Source of the DNA: CAYRJD01 sp965205925
Lineage (GTDB): Bacteria; Actinomycetota; Acidimicrobiia; Acidimicrobiales; Poriferisodalaceae
Length of the DNA: 64,000 nt
Assembly: GCA_965205925.1 (NCBI GenBank)
Contig: OZ242183.1
Location: forward strand, 1,054,001-1,118,000
Reading direction: 5' to 3'
Under the pieces are notes generated by a model, which saw only the letters and a program-made list of their open reading frames with translations, had not been told where the DNA came from and made no database searches. Numbering within the stretch: position 1 is the stretch's first letter; every line of letters starts with the position of its first letter. Positions 9,485 through 17,363 of this stretch are shown here, in pieces. Position numbers and translations under genes: made by a program.

Positions 9485-10330
9485 ATGGGTTCACACTCAC
9501 ACCGCCGCGAGCTGCGAGGTTTGTCGATCTACGAGCACGCTCCTAACGAGTCCCAAAGCAAAAAATCGTTTGCACAGCCATATGACTCCGATCCCGTAAT
9601 GGAGCAAAGAGCGGTGTTCGTGCACGGCACGCTTGATCGTGCAGCGGCCATGTTGCGAATAGCTCGCAGTCTGCGTAGCTACCGGCTAACGCGCTACGAC
9701 CGTCGTGGTTACGGGCGCTCTGCCAGCACGGGCCCGTCACAAAGCTTTGATCAACAGCTAGAAGATCTTGCCGCTGTCATTGGTGATCAAAGTGCAATCT
9801 TGTTTGGTCATAGCTATGGAGGAGTGCTCGCGCTGGCTTTGGCAGCTCAGCGGCATCGATGTGTGGCTGCTGTCGTCAGCTTTGAGGCACCACGTGCCTG
9901 GGAGCCATGGTGGACGCCACCTCCTAGCAACGACTTGCTTGACGAGACAGCAGCCGCTGATGCAGCTGAAAAGTTCTGCCGCGTAATGATGGGTGACCAA
10001 ACCTGGGAAGCACTACCGCTGTCAACTCGCACCGCGCGTCGTTGTGAAGGGTTGGCAATGGTTACCGAGTTGCAACATCAGTACGTTCAGCAATACGACC
10101 CAAAGAACATTGAAGTGCCTGTGATAGTTGGTGTAGGAGAGCTTTCTGGACCTCGCACCCAGCGCGCAGCACAACTGACAGCGGATGAGGCTCCGTTAGG
10201 CGAGCTTCATGTCGTGCCAGGTGCTGGACACGGTGCTCCCGCCTCACACCCAAAGGAAATGGCCCAGCTAATTACTCACGCGCACACGATCTTCGCCGCA
10301 CAAGACGTTCTCAGGCACAGAAATATCTAA
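9485..10330 (+). CDS. Alpha/beta hydrolase
   Basis: A 281-residue alpha/beta-hydrolase. The oxyanion-hole HG is in VFVHGTLDRA, the nucleophile elbow is GHSYGGVLAL (Ser in GxSxG), and the catalytic histidine is in GAGHGAPASHP near the C-terminus. YDRRGYGRS before the elbow is the usual lid-strand motif. The N-terminal 40 residues are low complexity and may not belong if a later start is used. The last 63 bases overlap, antisense, the end of the small membrane protein gene at 10268-10603. The substrate cannot be inferred. Confidence 0.88.
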   Translation: MGSHSHRRELRGLSIYEHAPNESQSKKSFAQPYDSDPVMEQRAVFVHGTLDRAAAMLRIARSLRSYRLTRYDRRGYGRSASTGPSQSFDQQLEDLAAVIGDQSAILFGHSYGGVLALALAAQRHRCVAAVVSFEAPRAWEPWWTPPPSNDLLDETAAADAAEKFCRVMMGDQTWEALPLSTRTARRCEGLAMVTELQHQYVQQYDPKNIEVPVIVGVGELSGPRTQRAAQLTADEAPLGELHVVPGAGHGAPASHPKEMAQLITHAHTIFAAQDVLRHRNI

Positions 10331-10603
10331 GCCAAACACCGAGCAGTCACAAGTTTCGTAGCAGTCTCGTAAGTTGATCCACTGGGTAGTTATCACCGCT
10401 GCTAGCACCACGACCAAAGCTACTAAGAACAGCAGCTTGCCTGTCTTACGAACAAGCTTGAACGACAACACCGCTGCAACCAAGAGTCCAGCAATCACCG
10501 CGACCAGCACTAGCTGAGCGTCTCCTACCTCTAACCATTCCGGTGTCATAGAGACGAGAGTAGATAACGGCCGCAGTAGATTCAGGTAATCGCCGAAGAA
10601 CAC
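10268..10603 (-). CDS. Small two-helix membrane protein of unknown function
   Basis: A 111-residue product not recognised as a named family. Two strongly hydrophobic segments are separated by a short basic loop: AQLVLVAVIAGLLVAAVLSF and LLFLVALVVVLAAVITTQW. They are followed by a cysteine-rich tail, NLRDCYETCDCSVFGLD, that would lie outside if the basic loop is inside. The start is GTG at 10603; an ATG at 10549 is an alternative. Composition and a clean two-helix plan argue that it is real, although its 3' end overlaps the hydrolase gene antisense by 63 bases. It is divergent from the DUF3151 gene. Confidence 0.6.
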   Translation of the reverse strand: MFFGDYLNLLRPLSTLVSMTPEWLEVGDAQLVLVAVIAGLLVAAVLSFKLVRKTGKLLFLVALVVVLAAVITTQWINLRDCYETCDCSVFGLDISVPENVLCGEDRVRVSN

Positions 10604-10660
10604 TCACAAGAAGCCTCACCAACACCTATTGGAATTCATCGCGGTGGTCCACCAGAAACG

Positions 10661-11062
10661 GTGCTAAACCCTCTACCAGACATGGCAATAGCCGCACTCA
10701 ATCGAGCCTTGAGCGCAACGGGCACCGAATCGATGTTGCAACTCTCCGAAGTCGCAAGAGATTGGCCGCGAATGCCAGAAGTTTGGGCGGAGTTAGGCAT
10801 GGCCAGCCAGGCAGCGAACGAAACGATTGCCGCATATGCGTATTTTCGAGTTGGTTATCACCGCGGGCTTGACACCTTGCGCGCACAGGGTTGGCGTGGC
10901 AGTGGTTATGTGCGTTGGCAGCAACCGACCAACCTTGGCTTCTTGCGTTGCTTAAGAGGTCTGCAGGAGTGTGCCGCTGCCATATCAGAGACGGACGAAG
11001 CCGAGCGTTGCGCCCAGTTCCTAGCTCAACTTGATCCCACCGGCTTACCGCCAGGTGAGTAA
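10661..11062 (+). CDS. DUF3151 family protein
   Basis: The sequence YAYFRVGYHRGLDTLRAQGWRGSGYVRW, NLGFLRCLRGLQECA and ISETDEAERCAQFLAQLDP matches the actinobacterial DUF3151 family, whose function is unknown. The annotated GTG at 10661 gives 133 residues. However, the codons just upstream in frame read GGPPETV, which resembles the usual family N-terminus, and no ATG, GTG or TTG lies between there and the in-frame TAG at 10577; only ATT or ATC could start it. The true start may therefore be non-canonical, near 10628-10634. The 3' end overlaps the mobA GTG by eight bases, so the two are probably cotranscribed. Confidence 0.85.
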   Translation: MLNPLPDMAIAALNRALSATGTESMLQLSEVARDWPRMPEVWAELGMASQAANETIAAYAYFRVGYHRGLDTLRAQGWRGSGYVRWQQPTNLGFLRCLRGLQECAAAISETDEAERCAQFLAQLDPTGLPPGE

Positions 11063-11636
11063 CTCAAAACAAAAGCCACCAACTGGGGCGATCTTGAGTG
11101 GCGGCGCTTCGCGGCGAATGGGCCAAGACAAAGCAACGCTGAGTATCGCTGGCAAACCAATGGCGCAGTGGGTTGCCACAGCAATGCATGTCGGCGGCAT
11201 AAGCGACGTTGTGATCCTGGGACCCAAACCTGTAGCTGACATCAATGCCTTGCCAGATAGCGAACCAGGAGCTGGCCCGCTGGCAACTCTGGTGGGAGCG
11301 CTTGAGCAAATCGGCGACCTGTTTGTCTGCCCATGCGATGTGCCAACCCTGCGAGGCGAACTTGTGAACCAAATCGTGTCCATTGCTGATGCCACGAAAC
11401 GTCCAGTAGTGCTGGCACATAGCGATCGTCTTGAACCACTCATCGGTGTGTATCGAGCTGCCGCAGCTCCTCCTTTGAAAAACGCACTTAGCCGTGGTGC
11501 GAGCGGTCCATTTCAAGCGTTAGTCGATCAGCAGGCAGTCGAATATGTGTCGGTTGGCGCCTCGACAGCTGATGTTCGCAACGTGAACGAGCCGAGCGAT
11601 CTTGCCGAAGTGCAGCAGCAGCTCAGCAAGCACTAG
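11055..11636 (+). CDS. mobA: Molybdenum cofactor guanylyltransferase (MobA-like)
   Basis: A nucleotidyltransferase of the MobA family, which attaches GMP to molybdopterin. The signature GAILSGGASRRMGQDKATLSI is the LxGGxSxRMGxDK loop, and FVCPCDVPTLRG holds the metal-binding aspartate. A frame opens at a TTG at 11031, but GTG 11055 (MSNSKQKPPTGA) fits better because it overlaps the DUF3151 stop by eight bases, giving 193 residues, the family size. Related enzymes of the MobA-like NTP transferase fold, such as MocA or CofC, are less likely given the central CDVP motif. The gene is followed four bases later by rnd. Confidence 0.87.
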   Translation: MSNSKQKPPTGAILSGGASRRMGQDKATLSIAGKPMAQWVATAMHVGGISDVVILGPKPVADINALPDSEPGAGPLATLVGALEQIGDLFVCPCDVPTLRGELVNQIVSIADATKRPVVLAHSDRLEPLIGVYRAAAAPPLKNALSRGASGPFQALVDQQAVEYVSVGASTADVRNVNEPSDLAEVQQQLSKH

Positions 11637-11640
11637 CCCA

Positions 11641-12876
11641 ATGAACGCAAAAGCAGCCAAGCAGCAAGCAAAAGCCCGGTCTCCCAAAAACCAACCTGGG
11701 CCTAGTAGGAACAAGCCCAGTGGGCCTGCCTACGAATGGATCGACACTGCCGCTGGCTTTGACAAGTTCCTAACATCTCTAACAGGCGTAGATCGCATAG
11801 CCGTTGACACGGAGTTTCATAGCGAGCGGACCTACTGGCCTGCCCTAGCACTAGTGCAGATAGCTGCAGGCGAACGAATCGTTTTGATAGATCCGCTGAA
11901 GATCGACGTGTCCGGGCTGGCAGAGGTGATCACTGGCGACATGGTGACCGTCATGCACGCCAGCGAAGCGGACTTGGCAATGCTTTACAACGCCTGTGGC
12001 GCAATCCCCAAGCAACTAGTCGACGTGCAGATTGTGGCGGGCTTTGCAGGGATGTCGACACCGTCTTTAAGCTCACTTGTTGCCCGCTTTACAGAAAATC
12101 AAATCAGCAAGGGAGATCGTCTAACAAACTGGCTGAAGCGTCCGTTGACAGAAGCGCAATGTCAATACGCAGCCAACGATGTGACCTTTCTGTTTGAGAT
12201 CACCGATCGTCTCTTTGAGAAGCTGCGAAAGAACGGCCGCCTGAAGTGGGCCTTAGATGAGTGTGAACTAGCCCGCAAAGAGCCACCGGAGCTAATTGAT
12301 CCGGAGCTGGCCTGGTTCAGGATTAAGCCTGCTCGCCAACTAAGAGGCCAGGCCAGAGCGGTAGTAAGTCAGTTGGCAGCTTGGCGTGAGCTAATGGCTC
12401 GCAAGCAAAATATCCCGCCACGGTTTGTGGTTAGCGATTTGGCAATGGTTTCCATAGCGCAGCGCTCGCCAAAGAATACGGACGATCTGAAATCGGTTCG
12501 AGGAGTGCAAGGGCAGTCTTTAGGAAAGTCAAACGAAGCCGGTGTCCTAGATGCTGTACGACGCGGGTTGGCTATGTCGCCCGCAGACGTTCGTACGCCA
12601 GAACTGATTGACAAGCAACCGCTGGCCAGCAACCTACGAGCGGCGGTGAGCTTGATCACCGCCTGGCTCAGCGACGTGGCGTATCGAGAGCATCTAGATC
12701 CAACACTGCTGGCTACACGCAGCGACATTGAATTGCTTTTGAATGATGACAATTCGAGCCGGTTGATGACCGGTTGGCGGTCTGAATTGATTGGTGAAAC
12801 CGTGACCGAATTGCTGGCCGGGCGCGCTGGTATTGCTTTTGATAAGGGCAAGGGGCTGCGAGCTATAAAAACGTGA
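11641..12876 (+). CDS. rnd: Ribonuclease D (DEDDy 3'-5' exonuclease with HRDC domain)
   Basis: A 411-residue RNase D-like protein involved in 3' trimming of stable RNAs. The exonuclease motifs are visible: I with AVDTEFHSE, II with VMHASEADLAML, and III with QCQYAANDVTFLFEI (the DEDDy tyrosine and aspartate). The C-terminal part, WREL through RGVQGQSL, matches an HRDC helical domain. The ATG at 11641, just after the mobA stop, is preferred to the upstream TTG at 11602, which would overlap mobA. A lysine and proline-rich N-terminal tail of about 30 residues precedes the domain. Confidence 0.92.
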   Translation: MNAKAAKQQAKARSPKNQPGPSRNKPSGPAYEWIDTAAGFDKFLTSLTGVDRIAVDTEFHSERTYWPALALVQIAAGERIVLIDPLKIDVSGLAEVITGDMVTVMHASEADLAMLYNACGAIPKQLVDVQIVAGFAGMSTPSLSSLVARFTENQISKGDRLTNWLKRPLTEAQCQYAANDVTFLFEITDRLFEKLRKNGRLKWALDECELARKEPPELIDPELAWFRIKPARQLRGQARAVVSQLAAWRELMARKQNIPPRFVVSDLAMVSIAQRSPKNTDDLKSVRGVQGQSLGKSNEAGVLDAVRRGLAMSPADVRTPELIDKQPLASNLRAAVSLITAWLSDVAYREHLDPTLLATRSDIELLLNDDNSSRLMTGWRSELIGETVTELLAGRAGIAFDKGKGLRAIKT

Positions 12877-12976
12877 AATGATGTAGCTAATCCACTAACC
12901 TTGACGAAGCGCCGACTGGCCCGGAAATTCGCCCCGGTCGTATGGCACGGCAGAGTTAATTTCAAGGGAGCTCGCT

Positions 12977-13240
12977 GTGAAGAAAGGCCGCCATCGCCGT
13001 TACGAAGAAGCTCGTAAGTTTCGCCGTGACAGCGCATCACAGTTTGATATTGAGGATTACGACTTTGAAGCCACGGACGGTTTCGGCGGCATTCTCAATT
13101 CGACCGATGAGCATGCTGAGGACGACGGTAACGACGACTCCGATGAGGAGTACGAAGACCTTGCTAAGAAGTACGACCCAGATAGCGACCTGCTGGGCGA
13201 AACGCCAGATAACGAAACAACTTCTGACACTTCTCGCTAG
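12977..13240 (+). CDS. Small acidic protein of unknown function
   Basis: An 87-residue product that I do not recognise as a named family. It starts at GTG 12977 behind a good AGGGAG ribosome binding site. The N-terminus is strongly basic (MKKGRHRRYEEARKFRR) and the rest strongly acidic (EDDGNDDSDEEYEDL), with no hydrophobic core, so it is probably intrinsically disordered and may bind nucleic acid or ribosome through its head. The charge layout and the good binding site support a real gene. It stands alone between rnd and glcD. Confidence 0.65.
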   Translation: MKKGRHRRYEEARKFRRDSASQFDIEDYDFEATDGFGGILNSTDEHAEDDGNDDSDEEYEDLAKKYDPDSDLLGETPDNETTSDTSR

Positions 13241-13360
13241 AGATACCTCTAGAAACCTTGCTGTCCGGCTAAGCCAACCGCAGCTGACACGCTTCAGCTA
13301 ACGCAAACATCTGCACAGCTGTGACCCGATCCAGATGAGTTCTTACCCCTACGAATCCCG

Positions 13361-14812
13361 ATGAATAATCACCCTGATCGGCAACAACAAGACGCGCAAC
13401 TGCTGAACGACCTGACGGCAGTGCTAGGTGATCGCGCGCGAGCCGACACATTGGAACTGAACCTTTACGGGCGTGATGGTTCGGCGCTAAGTGGCGAAGC
13501 TGCCGCGGTGTGCTTGCCACAAACCACAGATGAGGTAGTCGAGATCGTGCGTATCTGCGGCAAGCATCGGCGTCCGTTTACCGCACGTGGTTCAGGCACG
13601 GGACTAGCCGGTGGAGCGGTACCTACCGGACGCCCAGTGGTCATTGCCACCTCCAAAATGAATCAAATCGGCGAGGTAAACCTTGATGACCGCATCGCTT
13701 GGGTCCAGCCCGGAGTACTAAATCTCGACCTCAGTCGCGCCCTTGCACCGTACGGAATGCACTTCGCGCCCGATCCATCAAGCCAGCAGGTCTGCTCGCT
13801 AGGAGGAAATGTCGCAAACAACAGCGGCGGCCCGCACTGCTTGGCTTACGGGGTTACCACCGCTCATGTGGCTGCGATAGAAGTGGTTTTGCCGAACGGT
13901 GAGGTAACCGTGCTGGGCGGCCTAGAAGCGGACACACCTGGCTATGACTTGCGTGGATTGTTCATCGGTTCCGAAGGCACACTGGGCATCGCAACCAACA
14001 TTGCAGTGCGATTGACGCCAAACCCAACCCATGTCCGCACGTTGCTTATCGACTTTGAAGCTGTAACCGAGGCAGCTGCCACGGTCACAGCGATCATTGC
14101 AGCAGGCCTGGTGCCAGCTGCGTTAGAGATGATGGACCAGCGAGCCGTGGAGATAGTCGAAGCCTTCGCTCACGCGGGTTATTCAACCGATGCCGCTGCG
14201 GTCTTACTGGTCGAACTTGACGGACTGGCCGCAGGCGTAGAAGCCGGAGTACAGGTAGTGACCGATGCTGCGGAGCAACATCACGCAACCAATGTGCGAA
14301 TAGCGGCTGATGATGAGGAACGAGCGTTGCTTTGGAAGGGTCGAAAAAACGCCTTTGGTGCAGTGGCACGTATACGTCCCGACTACTACCTGCATGACAC
14401 TGTCGTGCCTCGTTCAAAGCTGATCAGTGTTTTAGAAAAGGTCTATGCCATAGCTGACACGTACGACCTGATAGCGGTGAATGTGTTCCATGCCGGCGAC
14501 GGCAACCTACATCCAATCTTGGCCTACGACGCACGAGAGCCAGGAATAATGGAGCGAGTACACAGCGCAGGCCGAGACATCATTGCGGCATCTATCGAAG
14601 CGGGTGGAGTGCTCAGCGGCGAGCACGGGATCGGCTTAGAAAAGCGCGACTACATGTCGATGCTGTTCAGTGCGCATGACATGGCCACGCAAGACAGTGT
14701 GCGAGAAGTGTTTGATCCAGAAGGGTTAGCGAATCCACTGAAAGTGATTCCGTCTGGCTCACGTTGTAGTGACACATTCGGACAGAACGTGCCAGAGGGA
14801 GTTTGGGTGTAA
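13361..14812 (+). CDS. glcD: Glycolate oxidase subunit GlcD
   Basis: A 483-residue FAD-linked subunit of glycolate oxidase, which oxidises glycolate to glyoxylate and passes electrons to the membrane chain. FAD-binding motifs are RPFTARGSGTGLAGGAVP and SLGGNVANNSGG; the C-terminal domain has VFHAGDGNLHPIL and SGEHGIGLEKRDYM. It is followed at once by glcE and glcF with overlapping or nearly touching ends, so the assignment as GlcD of a three-subunit complex is well supported by context. Glycolate use fits an aquatic heterotroph fed by phytoplankton exudate, which is inference. Confidence 0.94.
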   Translation: MNNHPDRQQQDAQLLNDLTAVLGDRARADTLELNLYGRDGSALSGEAAAVCLPQTTDEVVEIVRICGKHRRPFTARGSGTGLAGGAVPTGRPVVIATSKMNQIGEVNLDDRIAWVQPGVLNLDLSRALAPYGMHFAPDPSSQQVCSLGGNVANNSGGPHCLAYGVTTAHVAAIEVVLPNGEVTVLGGLEADTPGYDLRGLFIGSEGTLGIATNIAVRLTPNPTHVRTLLIDFEAVTEAAATVTAIIAAGLVPAALEMMDQRAVEIVEAFAHAGYSTDAAAVLLVELDGLAAGVEAGVQVVTDAAEQHHATNVRIAADDEERALLWKGRKNAFGAVARIRPDYYLHDTVVPRSKLISVLEKVYAIADTYDLIAVNVFHAGDGNLHPILAYDAREPGIMERVHSAGRDIIAASIEAGGVLSGEHGIGLEKRDYMSMLFSAHDMATQDSVREVFDPEGLANPLKVIPSGSRCSDTFGQNVPEGVWV

Positions 14813-14815
14813 TCC

Positions 14816-15883
14816 GTGTCTGGCAAGTCCAAAATTGTGAGCGAAACCCCAAGCACGATCGAGCCAGCTCTGCGAGCCGACTCAATTCCCGCTGAAGTCC
14901 GACGTTTTGCCGCCGAAGTCGGCGTTGAAGGACCCGTAACGGTGATAGGCGGCGGCACGCACGTCGCACTTGCTGACGATCATCGCCTAGCTAGCGAAGC
15001 GCGCCAGGTGCGCGCGCCAGCTGGTGTGTGGGAATACGAGCCGTCAGAAATGACGGTGCGCTGCGGAGCGGGAACAACCTTGGCCGAGCTTGATGCGGTG
15101 CTGACTCCTTGCGGTCAGATGGTGCCGTTTGATGCCAGCGCCTCGGCGACCGTCGGTGGAGTGCTGGCTACTGGAGTAAGTGGTTATCGCCGTCTGCGTT
15201 ACGGCCATGTGCGAGATCTGGTGCTGCAGACCCGCCACATTGACCACACAGGCCAGGTAGTCACTGCGGGTGGACCAACAGTTAAGAACGTGTCCGGCTA
15301 CGACCTGTGTCGTTTGCTGGTGGGGTCGTGGGGAACTTTAGGGTTCTTAGCTGAAGTCATTCTGCGTTGCCTACCGATACCGACCACTTCACAATGGTTG
15401 GTTGGGGACCTGGCGAGCAATACCAATCCGTTTGAAGTGCGCGACACGCTTTATCGTCCCTCCAGCATTTTGTGGGATGGCTGCACAACCTGGGTGCTGC
15501 TTGAAGGTCACCCAGACGATGTCGCAAGCGAAACAGAGAAGCTGACGGGGAGTCCGTTCCACATGCAGCCGGCTGCGCAAGCATTACCGCTAGGGAAGCT
15601 AGGGGAGCGGCTGAGTGCGCCCAAGCGAGTGTCACTGCGCCCAAGTGAGTTGCGCGATTTGCCAGCGATCTGGCCAACGGACTGCGAATCTTCCAACGGG
15701 CACGCAAACTGGCTAGCCGAAGTGGGTGTTGGCGTAGTGCACTTTCACGGCGACTGGCCAACGAGCACTGCAGGTAGTCACTTCACAGAGGGGCTTACCG
15801 TTGCCAACACCTCGCTGATGCAATTGATAAAGCAGCGACTCAATCCCAGCAGCCGCTTCAACCCAGGGATACAGCTGTGGTGA
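14816..15883 (+). CDS. glcE: Glycolate oxidase FAD-binding subunit GlcE
   Basis: A 355-residue shorter FAD-binding protein between glcD and glcF. It starts with GTG at 14816, three bases after the glcD stop, and its end overlaps the glcF start by seven bases. The flavin fold is visible in VRCGAGTTLAELDAVL, DASASATVGGVLATG and GGPTVKNVSGYDL, the pattern of GlcE proteins, which are shorter than GlcD and lack the HAGDGN motif. It would act in the same electron path from glycolate to quinone. Confidence 0.92.
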   Translation: MSGKSKIVSETPSTIEPALRADSIPAEVRRFAAEVGVEGPVTVIGGGTHVALADDHRLASEARQVRAPAGVWEYEPSEMTVRCGAGTTLAELDAVLTPCGQMVPFDASASATVGGVLATGVSGYRRLRYGHVRDLVLQTRHIDHTGQVVTAGGPTVKNVSGYDLCRLLVGSWGTLGFLAEVILRCLPIPTTSQWLVGDLASNTNPFEVRDTLYRPSSILWDGCTTWVLLEGHPDDVASETEKLTGSPFHMQPAAQALPLGKLGERLSAPKRVSLRPSELRDLPAIWPTDCESSNGHANWLAEVGVGVVHFHGDWPTSTAGSHFTEGLTVANTSLMQLIKQRLNPSSRFNPGIQLW

Positions 15884-17085
15884 CGCCAGTTAGTACACCA
15901 CCTGAGGGCACATTTCCCCTAGAGCTAGATCTAAACGAAGATCACCTTGTCGCTTGCGTGGCTTGCGGTATGTGCTTGCCGCACTGCCCAACGTTTCGAG
16001 TAAGCGGTGAAGAATCCGCCTCTCCGCGTGGCCGTATTGCGCTAATGCAACAAGTAGCCGAGCAGGGTTATGCAGACAGGCATTTCACCGAATTCATGGA
16101 TGCCTGCATCCAATGCCGCGGCTGCGAAACGGCCTGCCCGGCGGGTGTCAACTATGGCGAACTAATGGAAGAGACTCGCTCAGCTTTGGCCTCACAAACG
16201 AGCTACCAACCTTGGTGGCGCCGACTTGGCTACCGAGTATTAGGTCGCCCCTGGCTGCTAGCGACAGCGTCGCGTGCGCTAGCGATCTTGCAACGTTTAC
16301 GGCTGGTGCCGCGTCGGTTAGGACTGCCGCAGATTCCGCTTATCCAGCGCAAGCTCCGTCCCAGCGGCAACGACGTTTGGCTTTTTACCGGTTGCGTAAT
16401 GGACGCATGGATGCGTAACACACACCAGGCTGTGAAGCGAGTGCTTGAGGCTGCCGGCGCAGGCGTAGCACTGCCACCTGCAAGCGCAGGGTGTTGTGGA
16501 GCGCTTCACGTGCATGCCGGACTAACGCAAGACGCCAAACGCCTCGCGCAACGAGTGATGGCTGCCATGCCAGGAGACGCTCCGATCTTGGTGGATTCGG
16601 CTGGCTGTGGAGCGGCATTGAAGTCTTACAACTCTTTGCTTGGTACATCTGCTGCAGCCGCGTTTGTTGAGCGAGTGTTCGATGTGCACGAGTGGTTAGC
16701 GCAAAACCTTGACCAACTACCTCAACCAGATAAAGCCACACAATTGTCACGCCAAGACGTGGCAGTGGTTGACCCGTGTCATTTGCGGCATGTACAGCTG
16801 GCGCACCAGCCGGTTCACAAGGTTCTTGGGCGCTACGTAAACACAGTCGCACTCGACGACGAAGGCTTGTGCTGCGGTGCTGGCGGCGCCTATTCGACTT
16901 TGCACCCTGACACTGCCAGCGAAGTAAGAGACCGCAAGCTAGAAGCCATTGAGCGCAGCGGAGCAAACCTGGTTGCAGCAGCCAATCCCGGCTGCGTCTT
17001 ACATCTTGCAGTAGCCGGAATAAATATCAAGCATCCGCTGGAAATAGTTGATGAGATACTTGCAGAACATGCCAACAGAAGATGA
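15877..17085 (+). CDS. glcF: Glycolate oxidase iron-sulfur subunit GlcF
   Basis: A 402-residue FeS protein with two four-cysteine clusters, CVACGMCLPHCP and CIQCRGCETACP, near residues 28-95, followed by two CCG domains: SAGCCGALHVHAG and EGLCCGAGGAYS. These are the hallmarks of GlcF and related electron carriers. It starts at GTG 15877 in overlap with glcE. It completes the glcDEF operon. The downstream small protein overlaps its 3' end and may be part of the same transcript. Confidence 0.94.
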   Translation: MVTPVSTPPEGTFPLELDLNEDHLVACVACGMCLPHCPTFRVSGEESASPRGRIALMQQVAEQGYADRHFTEFMDACIQCRGCETACPAGVNYGELMEETRSALASQTSYQPWWRRLGYRVLGRPWLLATASRALAILQRLRLVPRRLGLPQIPLIQRKLRPSGNDVWLFTGCVMDAWMRNTHQAVKRVLEAAGAGVALPPASAGCCGALHVHAGLTQDAKRLAQRVMAAMPGDAPILVDSAGCGAALKSYNSLLGTSAAAAFVERVFDVHEWLAQNLDQLPQPDKATQLSRQDVAVVDPCHLRHVQLAHQPVHKVLGRYVNTVALDDEGLCCGAGGAYSTLHPDTASEVRDRKLEAIERSGANLVAAANPGCVLHLAVAGINIKHPLEIVDEILAEHANRR

Positions 17086-17347
17086 ACAAGCAGGAAACGA
17101 AGAAATCGAAGCGCTGGCTGAGCGCCTCGAAACCATTGGCGAGCGGCTAGCCGATCTGGGCATAGAGATACTGCGTGAGGCGTTGGAGTTTGCCGCCGCT
17201 GAGAACGAAGACGAGCTGACTGACGAGCAGGCAGCCAAGCGTTCACAAAAGATGCCACCCGCTCTTGCGCAACGCGAAAAACAGTTAGCCCGCGCTAGAC
17301 GAGCGGTGTTGAAAGCCGCCGTCGTGTTGCGTTCAGAATCTGGCTAA
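17069..17347 (+). CDS. Small coiled-coil protein of unknown function
   Basis: A 92-residue charged protein, MPTEDEQAGNEEIEALAERL, almost entirely helical, with heptad-like hydrophobic spacing and a basic C-terminal helix (REKQLARARRAVLKAAVVLR). It starts inside the last 17 bases of glcF at an ATG (17069); an earlier ATG at 17048 would overlap more. I recognise no family. The position suggests cotranscription with glcDEF. It could be a small structural or regulatory partner, but nothing in the sequence shows that. Confidence 0.55.
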   Translation: MPTEDEQAGNEEIEALAERLETIGERLADLGIEILREALEFAAAENEDELTDEQAAKRSQKMPPALAQREKQLARARRAVLKAAVVLRSESG

Positions 17348-17363
17348 GAGTGGCTAGAAGTAT

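Noticed and set aside
12901..12930. TTGACG upstream of the small acidic protein as a promoter
   Set aside because: No acceptable -10 box lies 16-19 bases downstream.
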